In this document: positions 26,925 to 37,554 of the stretch, piece by piece
Position numbering within the stretch: the first letter of the stretch is position 1
How the letters are laid out: each line of letters begins with the position of its first letter
From: Solicola gregarius
GTDB lineage: Bacteria > Actinomycetota > Actinomycetes > Propionibacteriales > Nocardioidaceae
Assembly (NCBI RefSeq): GCF_025790165.1
Contig: NZ_CP094970.1
Span: forward strand, 2,356,001 to 2,420,000
Length of the DNA: 64,000 nucleotides
Direction: 5' to 3'
The notes under the pieces: generated by a model
The model's database searches: none
The model's input: the letters and a program-made list of their open reading frames with translations, nothing else
What the model was told of the DNA's origin: nothing
Made by a program: the position numbers and the translations under genes

Positions 26925-27668
26925 ATGGAGTCCGATGGACAGACGGCGCTGCCGCCGGGTCTCGATCTGCTGTGGGGCCGCCGCGAGCGAGGCCGCAAGG
27001 GGCCGAAACCGGGGCTGACTCTCGAGGCGATCGTCGAACAGGCGATCGCGATCGCCGATGCCGAGGGGCTGTCGGCGGTATCGATGGCGCGCGTCGCGAA
27101 GGACCTCGGGTTCACCACGATGTCCCTCTACCGCTACGTCGACAACAAGGACGAGCTGCTCCAGCTGATGTGGAACGCGAGCTCATCCGGGGCTCCCGAG
27201 ATCGAGGGCGACGACTGGCGTTCGAAGCTGCGCTCCTGGGCGATCGGGCAGTGGACGATGCTCGAGGCCAGGCGGTGGATCCTCGAGCTACCGATCGTCA
27301 CCCCTCCTGCGGGGCCACAGGCTCTCGCGTGGATCGAGCAGGCCATGGCCGCGCTGGACGGCACCGGGCTGAGTGATGCCGAGTCCATGGGGGTGGTCGG
27401 GCTGCTCAGCTCGTACACACTTGGCGAGGGTCGGATGGCGTACGACGCCGCGGTGGCCGCCGAGCGTGGCGGACAGTCGTACGACTATGCCGCCGTGCTC
27501 CGCGCCGTGGCCGAGGAGCACACGTACCCGTCGATCCACCGCGTGGCGTGGTCGGGCGAGATCGACGACCCCGAGGGATCGGGCGAGGAGGAGAGCTACC
27601 TGTTCGGTCTCGAGGTCATCCTGGATGGCATCGCCGCCCGCATCGAGCGGGCCGAGCGATCCAGCTGA
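26925..27668 (+). CDS. TetR-family regulator of the ABC exporter
   Basis: A 247-residue repressor. A basic N-terminal arm (WGRRERGRKGPKPGLT) precedes the helix-turn-helix AVSMARVAKDLGFTTMSLYRYVDNKDELL. The C-terminal region resembles the TetR_C_1 class found in actinobacterial drug regulators. A GAAGGTGAG ribosome site precedes ATG 26925. Located 66 bp from the exporter start with twin palindromes between, it almost certainly represses drrAB-like genes and itself. Confidence 0.92.
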   Translation: MESDGQTALPPGLDLLWGRRERGRKGPKPGLTLEAIVEQAIAIADAEGLSAVSMARVAKDLGFTTMSLYRYVDNKDELLQLMWNASSSGAPEIEGDDWRSKLRSWAIGQWTMLEARRWILELPIVTPPAGPQALAWIEQAMAALDGTGLSDAESMGVVGLLSSYTLGEGRMAYDAAVAAERGGQSYDYAAVLRAVAEEHTYPSIHRVAWSGEIDDPEGSGEEESYLFGLEVILDGIAARIERAERSS

Positions 27669-27758
27669 CGGACGAGCGTCGGGCGGCCGAACACCGGGCC
27701 TTAGAATGGTCGGGCGCAGCGTGGCGCGCCTCCAAACGTATCGATCAAGGAATTCTTC

Positions 27759-30058
<2,300 letters not shown>

Positions 30059-30059
30059 C

Positions 30060-30911
30060 TCAGCCCGTCGCGAGCGCGACGAGCCGGTCGTACGCGCCGT
30101 TGAAGTAGTCCTGGTCGAGCGGATCCGACGTCCACTGGTGGAACGTGTGGAACCCCCAGCCGCCGAAGAGCACCGGCGGGTCGTTCTGGTAGTCCGCTGC
30201 CCACAGCGGGTTCGTCTGCGAGAACGCGCTCGTGTCGCCCATGCACGGCACCCACCAGTTGCGCGCCGTGTAGATCACGACGTCTCGACCGGTCAGGTCG
30301 CGGTAGGTGTCGCTGAAGTCCTGCACCCAGGAGGTCAGCTGGCCGGCCGTCATGCCGAAACAGGTGTCGCCGTAAGGGTTGTACTCGATGTCCAGGACGC
30401 CCGGAAGCGTCTTGCCGTCGCCCGACCAGCCGCCGCCGTGGTCGACGAAGTACTGGGCCTGCGTCGCTCCCGAGGACGTGTCGGGGGTCGCGAAGTGGTA
30501 CGCGCCGCGGATGAGCCCGGCGCCGTACGACCCGTTGTACTGGCTGGTGAAGTACGGGTTGGTGTAGCTCGTGCTCTCGGTCGCCTTCACGTACGCGAAC
30601 GACGTGCCCTTGCTCTTCCAGGATCCCCAGTCGACGTCGCCCTGGTAGCTCGCGACGTCGATACCGGTCACATCCGAACCCTGGGTAGAGATATCGCCGG
30701 TCTGTCGGAGCGCCCGGTCATCGGTGAGCGGCGGTGCGGGGGTGTGCCGCCAGCCCATGTACGCGTCGCCGCGGGCGTCGATGCCTGCGCGTTCGGCGAT
30801 CGGTTTGGGTTCGTCACCGCTCGATGCGTCGACGGGAGCCGACACGAGTGCGAGGGCCGCAACGGCGAGCGTTGCGAGCGCTGTGGTGCGTAGAGTCTTC
30901 GTTCTGCCCAT
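30060..30911 (-). CDS. Secreted GH25 muramidase
   Basis: A 283-residue cell-wall lysozyme of glycoside hydrolase family 25. A basic N-terminus and Ala/Leu-rich core (about 1-29) form a Sec signal peptide. The catalytic barrel has GIDVASYQG (D85) and LDIEYN (D174, E176), the acidic residues of the GH25 active site. Two cysteines in NPYGDTCFGM and WWVPCMG may form a disulfide. It hydrolyses the MurNAc-GlcNAc bond of peptidoglycan. With a signal peptide and no phage genes nearby, it is a cellular autolysin or competitor-lysing enzyme. Confidence 0.92.
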   Translation of the reverse strand: MGRTKTLRTTALATLAVAALALVSAPVDASSGDEPKPIAERAGIDARGDAYMGWRHTPAPPLTDDRALRQTGDISTQGSDVTGIDVASYQGDVDWGSWKSKGTSFAYVKATESTSYTNPYFTSQYNGSYGAGLIRGAYHFATPDTSSGATQAQYFVDHGGGWSGDGKTLPGVLDIEYNPYGDTCFGMTAGQLTSWVQDFSDTYRDLTGRDVVIYTARNWWVPCMGDTSAFSQTNPLWAADYQNDPPVLFGGWGFHTFHQWTSDPLDQDYFNGAYDRLVALATG

Positions 30912-31007
30912 GGCTTGCTCCGGGTCTCGAGTGCTGATGAGCAGAGGATTCCCAAGCCTGGATGGCGTTTAAACACGCCCCGTTGGTGGGAGGCTGTCAG
31001 GAATCGC

Positions 31008-31601
31008 TCATTCGCCGACGGCCAGGACGGCGTTGATCCCCAGCCCGAGCGCCTCTGACTGCGTACGGCGCGTTAGCCAGCGCCCGGAGCTGACCGCGTG
31101 CAGAGCAAGGCCGTCCGCGATCGCGATCGCGACGTGTGCCGCCAGCTCGGCGGTGTCCTTGGGCGTGCGCGTGCCCCAGGCGCGTACGAACGCGTCCGTG
31201 AGCGCCACGTGGATCTCGGCCAATGCGGCCTGCTGTGTCGAGGCGAGCGTCGGATCCGTCGCGGCGCGGGCGGCGAACGCCAGGTGGATGCGGGTCTCGG
31301 CCACTCGCCGCTTGTCCAGCGGTAGCAGCTCGCGCAGGACGAGGGTCAGGTTCTTGCGTACGTCGCCACCGATCTTCACCGAGTCGAGCCGGGTGCGCAG
31401 CCGGCGTACGACCTCGTCGTACGCGGCGGCGAGCATGGCGTCCTTGGTCGGAAAGTAGTGCTGGACGGTGCCGATCGAGACACCTGCGTGCGCTGCCACC
31501 TCGCGTACGCTCACGCGGTCCAGGCCGTGTTGGTCGACGATGGCGAGCAACGCCCCGGTGATCGCGGTCGATTTGCTGGATTCGGTTGACTCCTCGCTCA
31601 T
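31008..31601 (-). CDS. TetR-family regulator
   Basis: A 197-residue repressor with the helix-turn-helix VSVREVAAHAGVSIGTVQHYFPTKDAMLAAAYDEV, followed by a helical ligand domain of the BetI-like type (LPLDKRRVAETRIHLAFAARAATDP). ATG 31599-31601 was preferred over an upstream start in the same frame, which lies in the operator. It is divergent from a deazaflavin-type reductase gene, with two copies of a 13-bp site between. Confidence 0.9.
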   Translation of the reverse strand: MSEESTESSKSTAITGALLAIVDQHGLDRVSVREVAAHAGVSIGTVQHYFPTKDAMLAAAYDEVVRRLRTRLDSVKIGGDVRKNLTLVLRELLPLDKRRVAETRIHLAFAARAATDPTLASTQQAALAEIHVALTDAFVRAWGTRTPKDTAELAAHVAIAIADGLALHAVSSGRWLTRRTQSEALGLGINAVLAVGE

Positions 31602-31610
31602 GCGTGGCAT

Positions 31611-31641
31611 CATACAGTCGTATGAAGCCATACAGTCGTAT
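31611..31641. promoter_or_regulatory. Two direct copies of CATACAGTCGTAT
   Basis: The 13-mer occurs at 31611-31623 and 31629-31641, 18 bp apart. Each copy is itself a partial palindrome (ATAC-N4-GTAT). The pair sits between divergent genes and covers the ATG at 31622. This is the expected arrangement for the adjacent TetR repressor. Confidence 0.75.
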
Positions 31642-32320
31642 TACAGCACCGCGGGGGATGCTGGCCGGGACGATTGCGGCCCTCGCCCTCGTATGGTTGC
31701 TCCACTTCACCGGGCTCGGCGGAGGCGTGATCGCATGCTCCGTCCAGTCGGTTGTGTACGTCGGCCTCTTCGCGCTGACCATGCGAAGCCGTCGTGCCAA
31801 GGTTCTCGTCGTCCGAACCGTCCAGCGGTGGACGATCAACCCACTGATGAGGCTCTTCCTCTCGATCGGCATCAACCCGCTGGGGTTGGCGATCCTCGAG
31901 ACCTGCGGCCGTAGGTCGGGCAGGGTTCGCCGCGTCCCGGTCGGCAACGGGCGCCAGGGCGACTCGTTCTGGATCATCGCCGAGCACGGGATGCGCGCCG
32001 GTTACGTGCACAACATCTCGGCGGACCCGCGGGTGCGCGTACGCCTGCGGGTCGGTCTGCGGTACCGGTGGGTCCGCGGCATCGCGACCGTGCCGCCCGA
32101 CGACGACGCGTTGGCGCGGCAACGGCGAATCATCGCCTGGCATCCGCTCCGCGCGCTGAACGCGATGAACGTGCGGGTACTCGGCGCCGATCTCGTCACC
32201 GTGCACGTTCGGCTGCTGCCGACGCCCCGTGGGCCGCACGTCTCGGCCCCAAAATCTCAGGATCTGGGGCTGAAACGTGCGGCTCAGGCGGCGGCGCTCA
32301 GCGCCGGGCGTACGTCGTGA
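31622..32320 (+). CDS. Nitroreductase-family deazaflavin-type oxidoreductase (DUF385)
   Basis: A 232-residue protein. The N-terminal 55 residues are hydrophobic (two membrane segments: TIAALALVWLLHFTGLGG and ACSVQSVVYVGLFALTM). The rest matches the split-barrel F420H2-dependent reductase family (Ddn type): NPLGLAILETCGRRSGRVRRVPVGN, then GYVHNISADPRVRVRL. These enzymes reduce quinones or nitro compounds using F420. ATG 31622 lies within the operator; ATG 31658 is an alternative. Its end overlaps the convergent ligase gene by 23 bp. Regulation by the divergent TetR protein is likely. Confidence 0.82.
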   Translation: MKPYSRITAPRGMLAGTIAALALVWLLHFTGLGGGVIACSVQSVVYVGLFALTMRSRRAKVLVVRTVQRWTINPLMRLFLSIGINPLGLAILETCGRRSGRVRRVPVGNGRQGDSFWIIAEHGMRAGYVHNISADPRVRVRLRVGLRYRWVRGIATVPPDDDALARQRRIIAWHPLRALNAMNVRVLGADLVTVHVRLLPTPRGPHVSAPKSQDLGLKRAAQAAALSAGRTS

Positions 32321-34283
32321 ACGCGTCGAGCGACTCGGGGTTTGCGAGGGCGCCCTTGGCTGCGGCGTTCTCGGCGTCGGCGCCCTGCAGGATCTTCTTG
32401 ACCGGCACCTCGAGCTTCTTGCCCGACAAAGTGCGTGGCAGTGCCGGCACCTGATGGATGCGATCGGGTACGTGGCGCGGCGAGAGGTTCGTACGTAGCG
32501 CGGATGCGATCGAGCGAGTCAGTGCGTCGTCGACGGTGGTGCCCTCGGCGGGTACGACGAACAGGATCAGCTCGCCGGCGCCGCCGCCGTCGTCCTCGAG
32601 GTGCACGACAAGGCTGTCGGCAACCTCCGGGAGCGCCTCGACGACCGAGTAGAACTCCGCGGTGCCGAGGCGTACGCCGCCGCGGTTGAGCGTGGCATCG
32701 CTACGGCCGGACACGATGCATGAGCCGCGCTCGGTGACCGTGATCCAGTCGCCGTGCCGCCAGACGCCGGGGATGTGCTCGAAGTACGCGTCGCGGTAAC
32801 GCGATCCGTCGGCATCGCCCCAGAACCCGACCGGCATCGACGGCATCGGTGCGGTGATGACAAGCTCTCCCAGTCTGCCGATCACCGGCTCCGCCTGCTC
32901 GTCGTACGCCTCCAGCTTGCAGCCGAGGAAGCGACAGGAGATCTCTCCGGCGTACACCGGCAGCAGCGGTACGCCGCCGATGAAGGCGGTGCAGACGTCG
33001 GTGCCGCCGGAGATCGACGCGAGGTGCACGCCGTCGCCGAGCGCTTCGTACACCCACTCGAATCCCTCGGCGGGCAGCGGTGCCCCGGTCGATCCGACGC
33101 CGCGCAGTCGGGACAGATCGGCGATCGTGCGCGGCTCGATGCGGCGTTTGCGACACGTCAGCAGGTATGGCGCGCTGGTGCCGAAGTACGTCATCTCGGT
33201 GCGTTCGGCCATCCGCCACAGCTCGCCGAGATTCGGCGATCCCGGATTCCCGTCGTACATGATGATCGACGAGCCGACCGACAGGCCCGACACCAGCAGG
33301 TTCCACATCATCCAGCCGGTCGTGGAGAACCAGAAGAAGCGATCGTCGGGCCCGAGGTCGCTCTGCAGCGCGAGCGCCTTGAGGTGCTCGACGAGGATCC
33401 CTCCGTGGCCGTGCACGATCGGCTTCGGCAGGCCGGTCGTGCCCGAGGAGTACAACACGTACAGCGGATGGTCGAACGGCACCGGCTCGTACGCGAGCTC
33501 GCCCGGTTCAGAGGTGAACGCGGCCCAGGAGACTGCGTCATCGGGGGCCGCGCGGTCGGGCTCGAGGTAGGGCAGCCAGACGACGTGCTCGAGGGTCGGC
33601 AGCGCCTCACGGATCGCGGCAACCTCCTCGCGTCGGTCGATCGGCTTGTCGCCGTAGCCGTAACCGTCGACCGCCAACAGCACCGTCGGCTCGATCTGGC
33701 GCCAACGGTCGACAACGCTGCGCGTGCCGAACTCCGGCGCGCACGACGAGAACGTCGCGCCGAGACTAGCCGCCGCGAGCAGCATGATCAGCGTCTCGGG
33801 GATGTTCGGCGCGTACGCCGCCACCCGATCGCCGCGCTGTACGCCCATGCGTACGAGGCCGGCCCGCGCCCTGCCCACCTGGTCACGCAGCTCGGCGGCC
33901 GTCAGACGTACCGGAGCGCGCGTCTGTGACTCACCCAGCACGACGACGTCGTCGTCGGTACGTCCGGGCATCCGCAGCACGGCCTCGGCGTAGTTGACCG
34001 TCGTACCCGGGAACCACACTGCACCGGGCATCGCCGCGTCCGACAAGGCGACCTCGGGCGTCGACGACGAGGCCAGATCCGACAGGCCGAAGTACTCCCA
34101 CACCGACATCCAGAACGCGTCGAGGTCGTCGACCGACCACTGCCACAGCGCGGCGTACGACTCGAACGTCAGCCCGCGTACCTGCTCCAGCCATTCGAGG
34201 TAGTCACCGATGCGAGTCGTCGTGCGTACGTCGGCCGGCGGCGACCAGAGCGGAGCGTCGTGCGGTGCTGCGGGTTTGTCCAT
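32298..34283 (-). CDS. Acetoacetate-CoA ligase
   Basis: Activates acetoacetate to acetoacetyl-CoA using ATP; 661 residues, the usual length. It has an N-terminal ACAS-type segment (SYAALWQWSVDDLDAFWMSVWEYF), the AMP-binding loop YVLYSSGTTGLPKPIVH, the GSTGAPLP and ISGGTDVCTAF motifs characteristic of acetoacetyl-CoA synthetases, and the C-terminal lysine region LSGKKLEVPVKK. It would feed ketone bodies or polyhydroxybutyrate breakdown products into central metabolism. No partner genes are adjacent. Confidence 0.93.
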   Translation of the reverse strand: MDKPAAPHDAPLWSPPADVRTTTRIGDYLEWLEQVRGLTFESYAALWQWSVDDLDAFWMSVWEYFGLSDLASSSTPEVALSDAAMPGAVWFPGTTVNYAEAVLRMPGRTDDDVVVLGESQTRAPVRLTAAELRDQVGRARAGLVRMGVQRGDRVAAYAPNIPETLIMLLAAASLGATFSSCAPEFGTRSVVDRWRQIEPTVLLAVDGYGYGDKPIDRREEVAAIREALPTLEHVVWLPYLEPDRAAPDDAVSWAAFTSEPGELAYEPVPFDHPLYVLYSSGTTGLPKPIVHGHGGILVEHLKALALQSDLGPDDRFFWFSTTGWMMWNLLVSGLSVGSSIIMYDGNPGSPNLGELWRMAERTEMTYFGTSAPYLLTCRKRRIEPRTIADLSRLRGVGSTGAPLPAEGFEWVYEALGDGVHLASISGGTDVCTAFIGGVPLLPVYAGEISCRFLGCKLEAYDEQAEPVIGRLGELVITAPMPSMPVGFWGDADGSRYRDAYFEHIPGVWRHGDWITVTERGSCIVSGRSDATLNRGGVRLGTAEFYSVVEALPEVADSLVVHLEDDGGGAGELILFVVPAEGTTVDDALTRSIASALRTNLSPRHVPDRIHQVPALPRTLSGKKLEVPVKKILQGADAENAAAKGALANPESLDAFTTYARR

Positions 34284-34308
34284 GCGGGTCAGTATGCCGC
34301 CTGGTCAT

Positions 34309-34920
34309 TCACCTGCTGCCGAAGTGTGCGATCAGCAGGTGGGACACGAGGTAGGAAGCGCCGCCGAGCAGCGGGGTGACGAGCAGCATCCACGCCGAGA
34401 ACACGATCGGAAGGAGCGCTGCGAGGATCACGATCACGACGAGCAGAACGGCGAGCAGCGTTGTGGCGTTGGGATCCGGTAGGCCGCGCCACTTCAGCAG
34501 GGAGCGGCCGGCGACGAGCGAGACGATCAGGACCGCGACGAGGACAACCGCACCCGTGCCGCCGCCGGCGGGGGTGTTGTAGATCGCTTGGAACGTCTGC
34601 ATCCCGGCGTACACGAGGCCGGTGAGCAGAGCCCCGACGACGAGGCCGGTTGTGGTCGCCCACACGGGCTGAGGGATCCGGCGGCGACCGGCCAACTTCT
34701 CGGCGAGCTCCGCTGCCAGCTCCTGGGACTCGGACGGCTCGGCCGCCGTGTCGGTCTCGTCGGGCTTGCTGCCCGGACGCTCGCCGGCGATCCGGCGTCG
34801 TTTGGTCGTCTCGTCGTCGCGCTCGAGCGTGTCGACACCGCCAGTGTTCGTACCCTTGCGGCGCCGCAGCAGACCGCTGCGCTTGCTCAGGGCGATCTCG
34901 TCTCGCCATCGCTTCGCCAT
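34309..34920 (-). CDS. Membrane protein of unknown function
   Basis: A 203-residue protein. About 80 charged residues at the N-terminus (MAKRWRDEIALSKRSGLLRRRKG, acidic later) are followed by four hydrophobic helices (VWATTTGLVVGALLTGLVYAG; VVLVAVLIVSLVAG; LLAVLLVVIVILAALLPIVF; LLVTPLLGGASYLVSHLLI). I do not recognise a family. ATG 34918-34920 is preferred: the much longer frame upstream has a different, low-complexity character. It follows the ligase on the same strand by 25 bp. Confidence 0.7.
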   Translation of the reverse strand: MAKRWRDEIALSKRSGLLRRRKGTNTGGVDTLERDDETTKRRRIAGERPGSKPDETDTAAEPSESQELAAELAEKLAGRRRIPQPVWATTTGLVVGALLTGLVYAGMQTFQAIYNTPAGGGTGAVVLVAVLIVSLVAGRSLLKWRGLPDPNATTLLAVLLVVIVILAALLPIVFSAWMLLVTPLLGGASYLVSHLLIAHFGSR

Positions 34921-35382
34921 TGCGCCAGTGTGACACGGGCCGGCGACGGCGTTCCCACGTCGGTCCGTCAACGGCTCGCGACCAGGGGCTCCATGATCTC
35001 GGTCCGGCCCAGGTCCGTCCCAACCCTCGAGGTCACCTTCGGCCTCGTCCACCGTCGCGCGGTGCCGTTGGTCGAACGACGCCTCGACACCGGCCATCGC
35101 GGTCGCGGGGCCGGGGCCCTGCCGCGCCGCGATGCGTACGGACGCCGACGACGCCGGATACGGGTCGAACAGATGCGCCATCGAGATCACCCCGTCGTAC
35201 GTGATTGGGCGTGCTGTCGGCGACAGCCCATCGCATGCGACTTTCTCGGGCCTTTCACGCGATGACAGCGGGTCCGGGGCAGTCGCGCGAACACAATGTA
35301 CGCAAGCGTGACCCGCGTCACGTGAGATCGCACGATCGAGGGTAGCTGTCGTCAAGGTGATCGAGCCTAGGGAGGCAACCCA
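34921..35382. other. Gene-free region of 462 bp
   Basis: No convincing gene is seen. A frame on the minus strand is open but its composition is not gene-like. CGTGAC-N4-GTCACG (35307-35322) is a short inverted repeat that could be an operator for the secreted hydrolase, and a GGGAGG ribosome site (35370-35375) precedes that gene. Confidence 0.5.
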
Positions 35383-36867
35383 ATGACGGTTTCACTGATG
35401 CTCCGGGCGCGCGTACGTGCCCTCGCCGATCGACGATCCTGGCGGGCGGCGGCGCTCGTTGCCGCAGGTGCCTGCGTCGTCGTCGGGCCAGGTGCGATGG
35501 CCGACGCGGACGAAGCGCCGGCGGCACCCGGGTCTGTAAGAGCGACGCTCCCCGAGGCGGAGTGCCCGTCGTCGATTCCGAACGACACGACGTGCTACTC
35601 CGGACGTCAGGAGTCCGGCGCGTACTACTGGATCGCGGTGCCCGACGACTGGGCCGGCGACCTGGTCGTCCATGCCCATGGCGGCCCCGGCCTCGGCGCC
35701 GCCGACCCGGAGCGCAGTCTCGACGATCTCGACCGCTGGTCGGTGATGGTCAAGGAGGGTTACGCATGGGCGGGCACCTCGTATCGCCGCGGTGGGTACG
35801 GCGCGCAGATGGCCGCCACCGACACCGAGCAACTGCGCAAACTGTTCGTCGACTCCTTCGGCGAGCCCAGGACCACCCTGCTGCACGGCCAGTCCTGGGG
35901 CGGTAACGTCGCAGCCAAGCTCCTGGAGATGTACGGCAAGGGCTCCTCGAGTCCTTACGACGGGGCACTGCTGACCAGCGGTGTGCTCGGTGGGGGTAGT
36001 CGCGGGTACGACTACCGGCTCGATCTGCGGGTGGTCTACCAGTACTACTGCGGCAACCATCCCCGTCCCGACGAGCCGCAGTACGCGCTGTGGCGCGGGC
36101 TGCCAGCGGACTCGACGATGACGGACGAAGATCTGGAGCAGCGGGTCCAGGAGTGCACCGGGTACGAGTCACCCCCGAGTGAACGCACCGCCGAACAGCG
36201 CAAGGCACTGTCGAACATCCTGTCGGTGGTCCGCATCCCCGAGGAGACCCTGGTGTCCCACCTCGAGTTCGCGACGTTCACCTTCCGAGACATCGTGCAC
36301 GAGCGGCTGGGAGACGAGAACCCGTTCAGCAACCGCGGTGTCCGCTACTCCGGGTCCGACGATGATCGGGCTCTCAACCGTGGCGTCGCCCGGTATCGGC
36401 CCGACAGGTCCGCGCGTCGTGACCTGTCGTTCGACAGCGACCTCACCGGACACGTGTCGATCCCGATCCTGACGCTCCATGCGATCGACGACCCGACGGC
36501 GTTCGTGGAGCACGAGTCGGCGTACCGCTCCTCGCTCGAAGCGGCAGGTGCGTCCGAGCATCTCGTCCAGACCTTCACCAGGGAGGACCAGCACAGCACC
36601 CTCAGCGCCTCCGAGTACGCCGCGGCGATCGGCTCTCTCGACGACTGGGTCAGCGCGGGCCAACGGCCGTCACCCTCGTCGGTAGCCGCCGACTGTGCCG
36701 CGGAGGACGCTTACTACGGTGAGGGCTGCTTCGTCGATCCGAGCTTTCAACCCCGCCCGTACTTCGACCGGGTCCGCCCCAGGCCGGGACACACGAAGTG
36801 GCCGGCGATCACTTGGAAGCAGTATCAGAGGTGGGATCGCGCCGGCGATATCGGAATCGACTACTAG
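35383..36867 (+). CDS. Secreted alpha/beta hydrolase
   Basis: A 494-residue protein. The N-terminus has an Arg-rich start and a hydrophobic core (ALVAAGACVVVGPGAMADA), a likely Sec signal peptide with cleavage after about residue 40. The hydrolase fold has an HGGPGLG oxyanion loop, the nucleophile elbow GQSWGG, a candidate acid residue in HAIDDPTAF, and the catalytic His in EDQHSTL. Paired cysteines (CPSS, CYSG, YYCGNH, QECTG, DCAAED, GCFVD) suggest disulfides in an extracellular enzyme. Substrate unknown; a peptidase, esterase or prolyl-aminopeptidase-like activity is possible. Confidence 0.82.
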   Translation: MTVSLMLRARVRALADRRSWRAAALVAAGACVVVGPGAMADADEAPAAPGSVRATLPEAECPSSIPNDTTCYSGRQESGAYYWIAVPDDWAGDLVVHAHGGPGLGAADPERSLDDLDRWSVMVKEGYAWAGTSYRRGGYGAQMAATDTEQLRKLFVDSFGEPRTTLLHGQSWGGNVAAKLLEMYGKGSSSPYDGALLTSGVLGGGSRGYDYRLDLRVVYQYYCGNHPRPDEPQYALWRGLPADSTMTDEDLEQRVQECTGYESPPSERTAEQRKALSNILSVVRIPEETLVSHLEFATFTFRDIVHERLGDENPFSNRGVRYSGSDDDRALNRGVARYRPDRSARRDLSFDSDLTGHVSIPILTLHAIDDPTAFVEHESAYRSSLEAAGASEHLVQTFTREDQHSTLSASEYAAAIGSLDDWVSAGQRPSPSSVAADCAAEDAYYGEGCFVDPSFQPRPYFDRVRPRPGHTKWPAITWKQYQRWDRAGDIGIDY

Positions 36868-36880
36868 TGCAGGGCACTAG
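36864..36880. terminator. Short palindrome between convergent genes
   Basis: CTAGTGC (36864-36870) and GCACTAG (36874-36880) flank a 3-nt loop. Both stop codons of the convergent genes (TAG 36865-36867 and CTA 36877-36879) lie within the arms. The 7-bp stem is short for a terminator on its own. Confidence 0.5.
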
Positions 36881-37554
36881 GTGAGAGCCCGCCAGACGTA
36901 CTCGATCACGGGGCGGCCCGTGGCGGCGTAGCGCGGCCGGCGGACGGCCAGGCCGATGTCGTGGAGGTACTCGAGGTAGCGCCGGGCCGTTACTCTCGAC
37001 GACGACATCCGGTCTGCCACCTCCGCCGCGCTGAGGGCGTCGGCCTCCTGCAGCAAACCGGTGACCGCGTCCAGCGACTCCGGGCTCAGCCCTTTCGGCA
37101 ACGTGTTGTTCGTCGTCGCTCGCGGCCGCGACAGCAGCCGGTCGACGGACTGCTGGTTGGTCACCACCTCCTGGCCCTCGACCGTGCGCCGGTGGTTCGC
37201 CCACGACTCGAGACGCTCGCGCAGGGCCGTGAAGACGAAGGGCTTCAGCAGGTACTGCGCGATACCCAGCGAAGCCGCCTGGCGTACGACGGTCAGCTCG
37301 CGGGCAGACGTGACCGCGATGACGTCGGTGCCGTCGCCGGCTGCGCGCATCGCGCGGACGACGTCGAGGCCGTGTCGGTCGGGCAGGTTCATGTCGAGCA
37401 GCACGACGTCGATACCCCCGTTGGAGAGCGCGCGCAACGCCTCCTGCCCCGTGTACGCCGTGCCGGCCAACTCGAACCCGGCAACGCGTCCGACGTACTC
37501 GCCATGCGCTGCCGCCGTTGTCGGCTCATCCTCAACCACGAGAACTCGTAGCAT
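36877..37554 (-). CDS. Response regulator, CitB/DcuR class
   Basis: A 225-residue regulator. The receiver domain has the acidic pair near EDEP, the phospho-acceptor D54 in VVLLDMNLPD, and K104 in LLKPF. A linker leads to a C-terminal helix-turn-helix (LSAAEVADRMSSSRVTARRYLEYLHDIGLAVRRPRY), as in regulators of C4-dicarboxylate and citrate uptake. It overlaps the kinase gene by 23 bp, so the pair is translated together. The likely target is the divergent GntP permease. Confidence 0.9.
   Translation of the reverse strand: MLRVLVVEDEPTTAAAHGEYVGRVAGFELAGTAYTGQEALRALSNGGIDVVLLDMNLPDRHGLDVVRAMRAAGDGTDVIAVTSARELTVVRQAASLGIAQYLLKPFVFTALRERLESWANHRRTVEGQEVVTNQQSVDRLLSRPRATTNNTLPKGLSPESLDAVTGLLQEADALSAAEVADRMSSSRVTARRYLEYLHDIGLAVRRPRYAATGRPVIEYVWRALT

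Noticed and set aside
27669-27758. Lysine riboswitch before lysC
   Set aside because: The leader after the -10 box is only about 45-50 nt, too short for a lysine aptamer, and no matching motifs are seen.
30060-30911. GH25 gene as a phage endolysin or prophage marker
   Set aside because: It has a Sec signal peptide and no holin, structural or integrase genes nearby.
34921-35355. Long minus-strand frame upstream of the membrane protein as a gene
   Set aside because: Composition is low-complexity and not gene-like, with no recognisable domain; the internal ATG at 34920 starts a coherent membrane protein.
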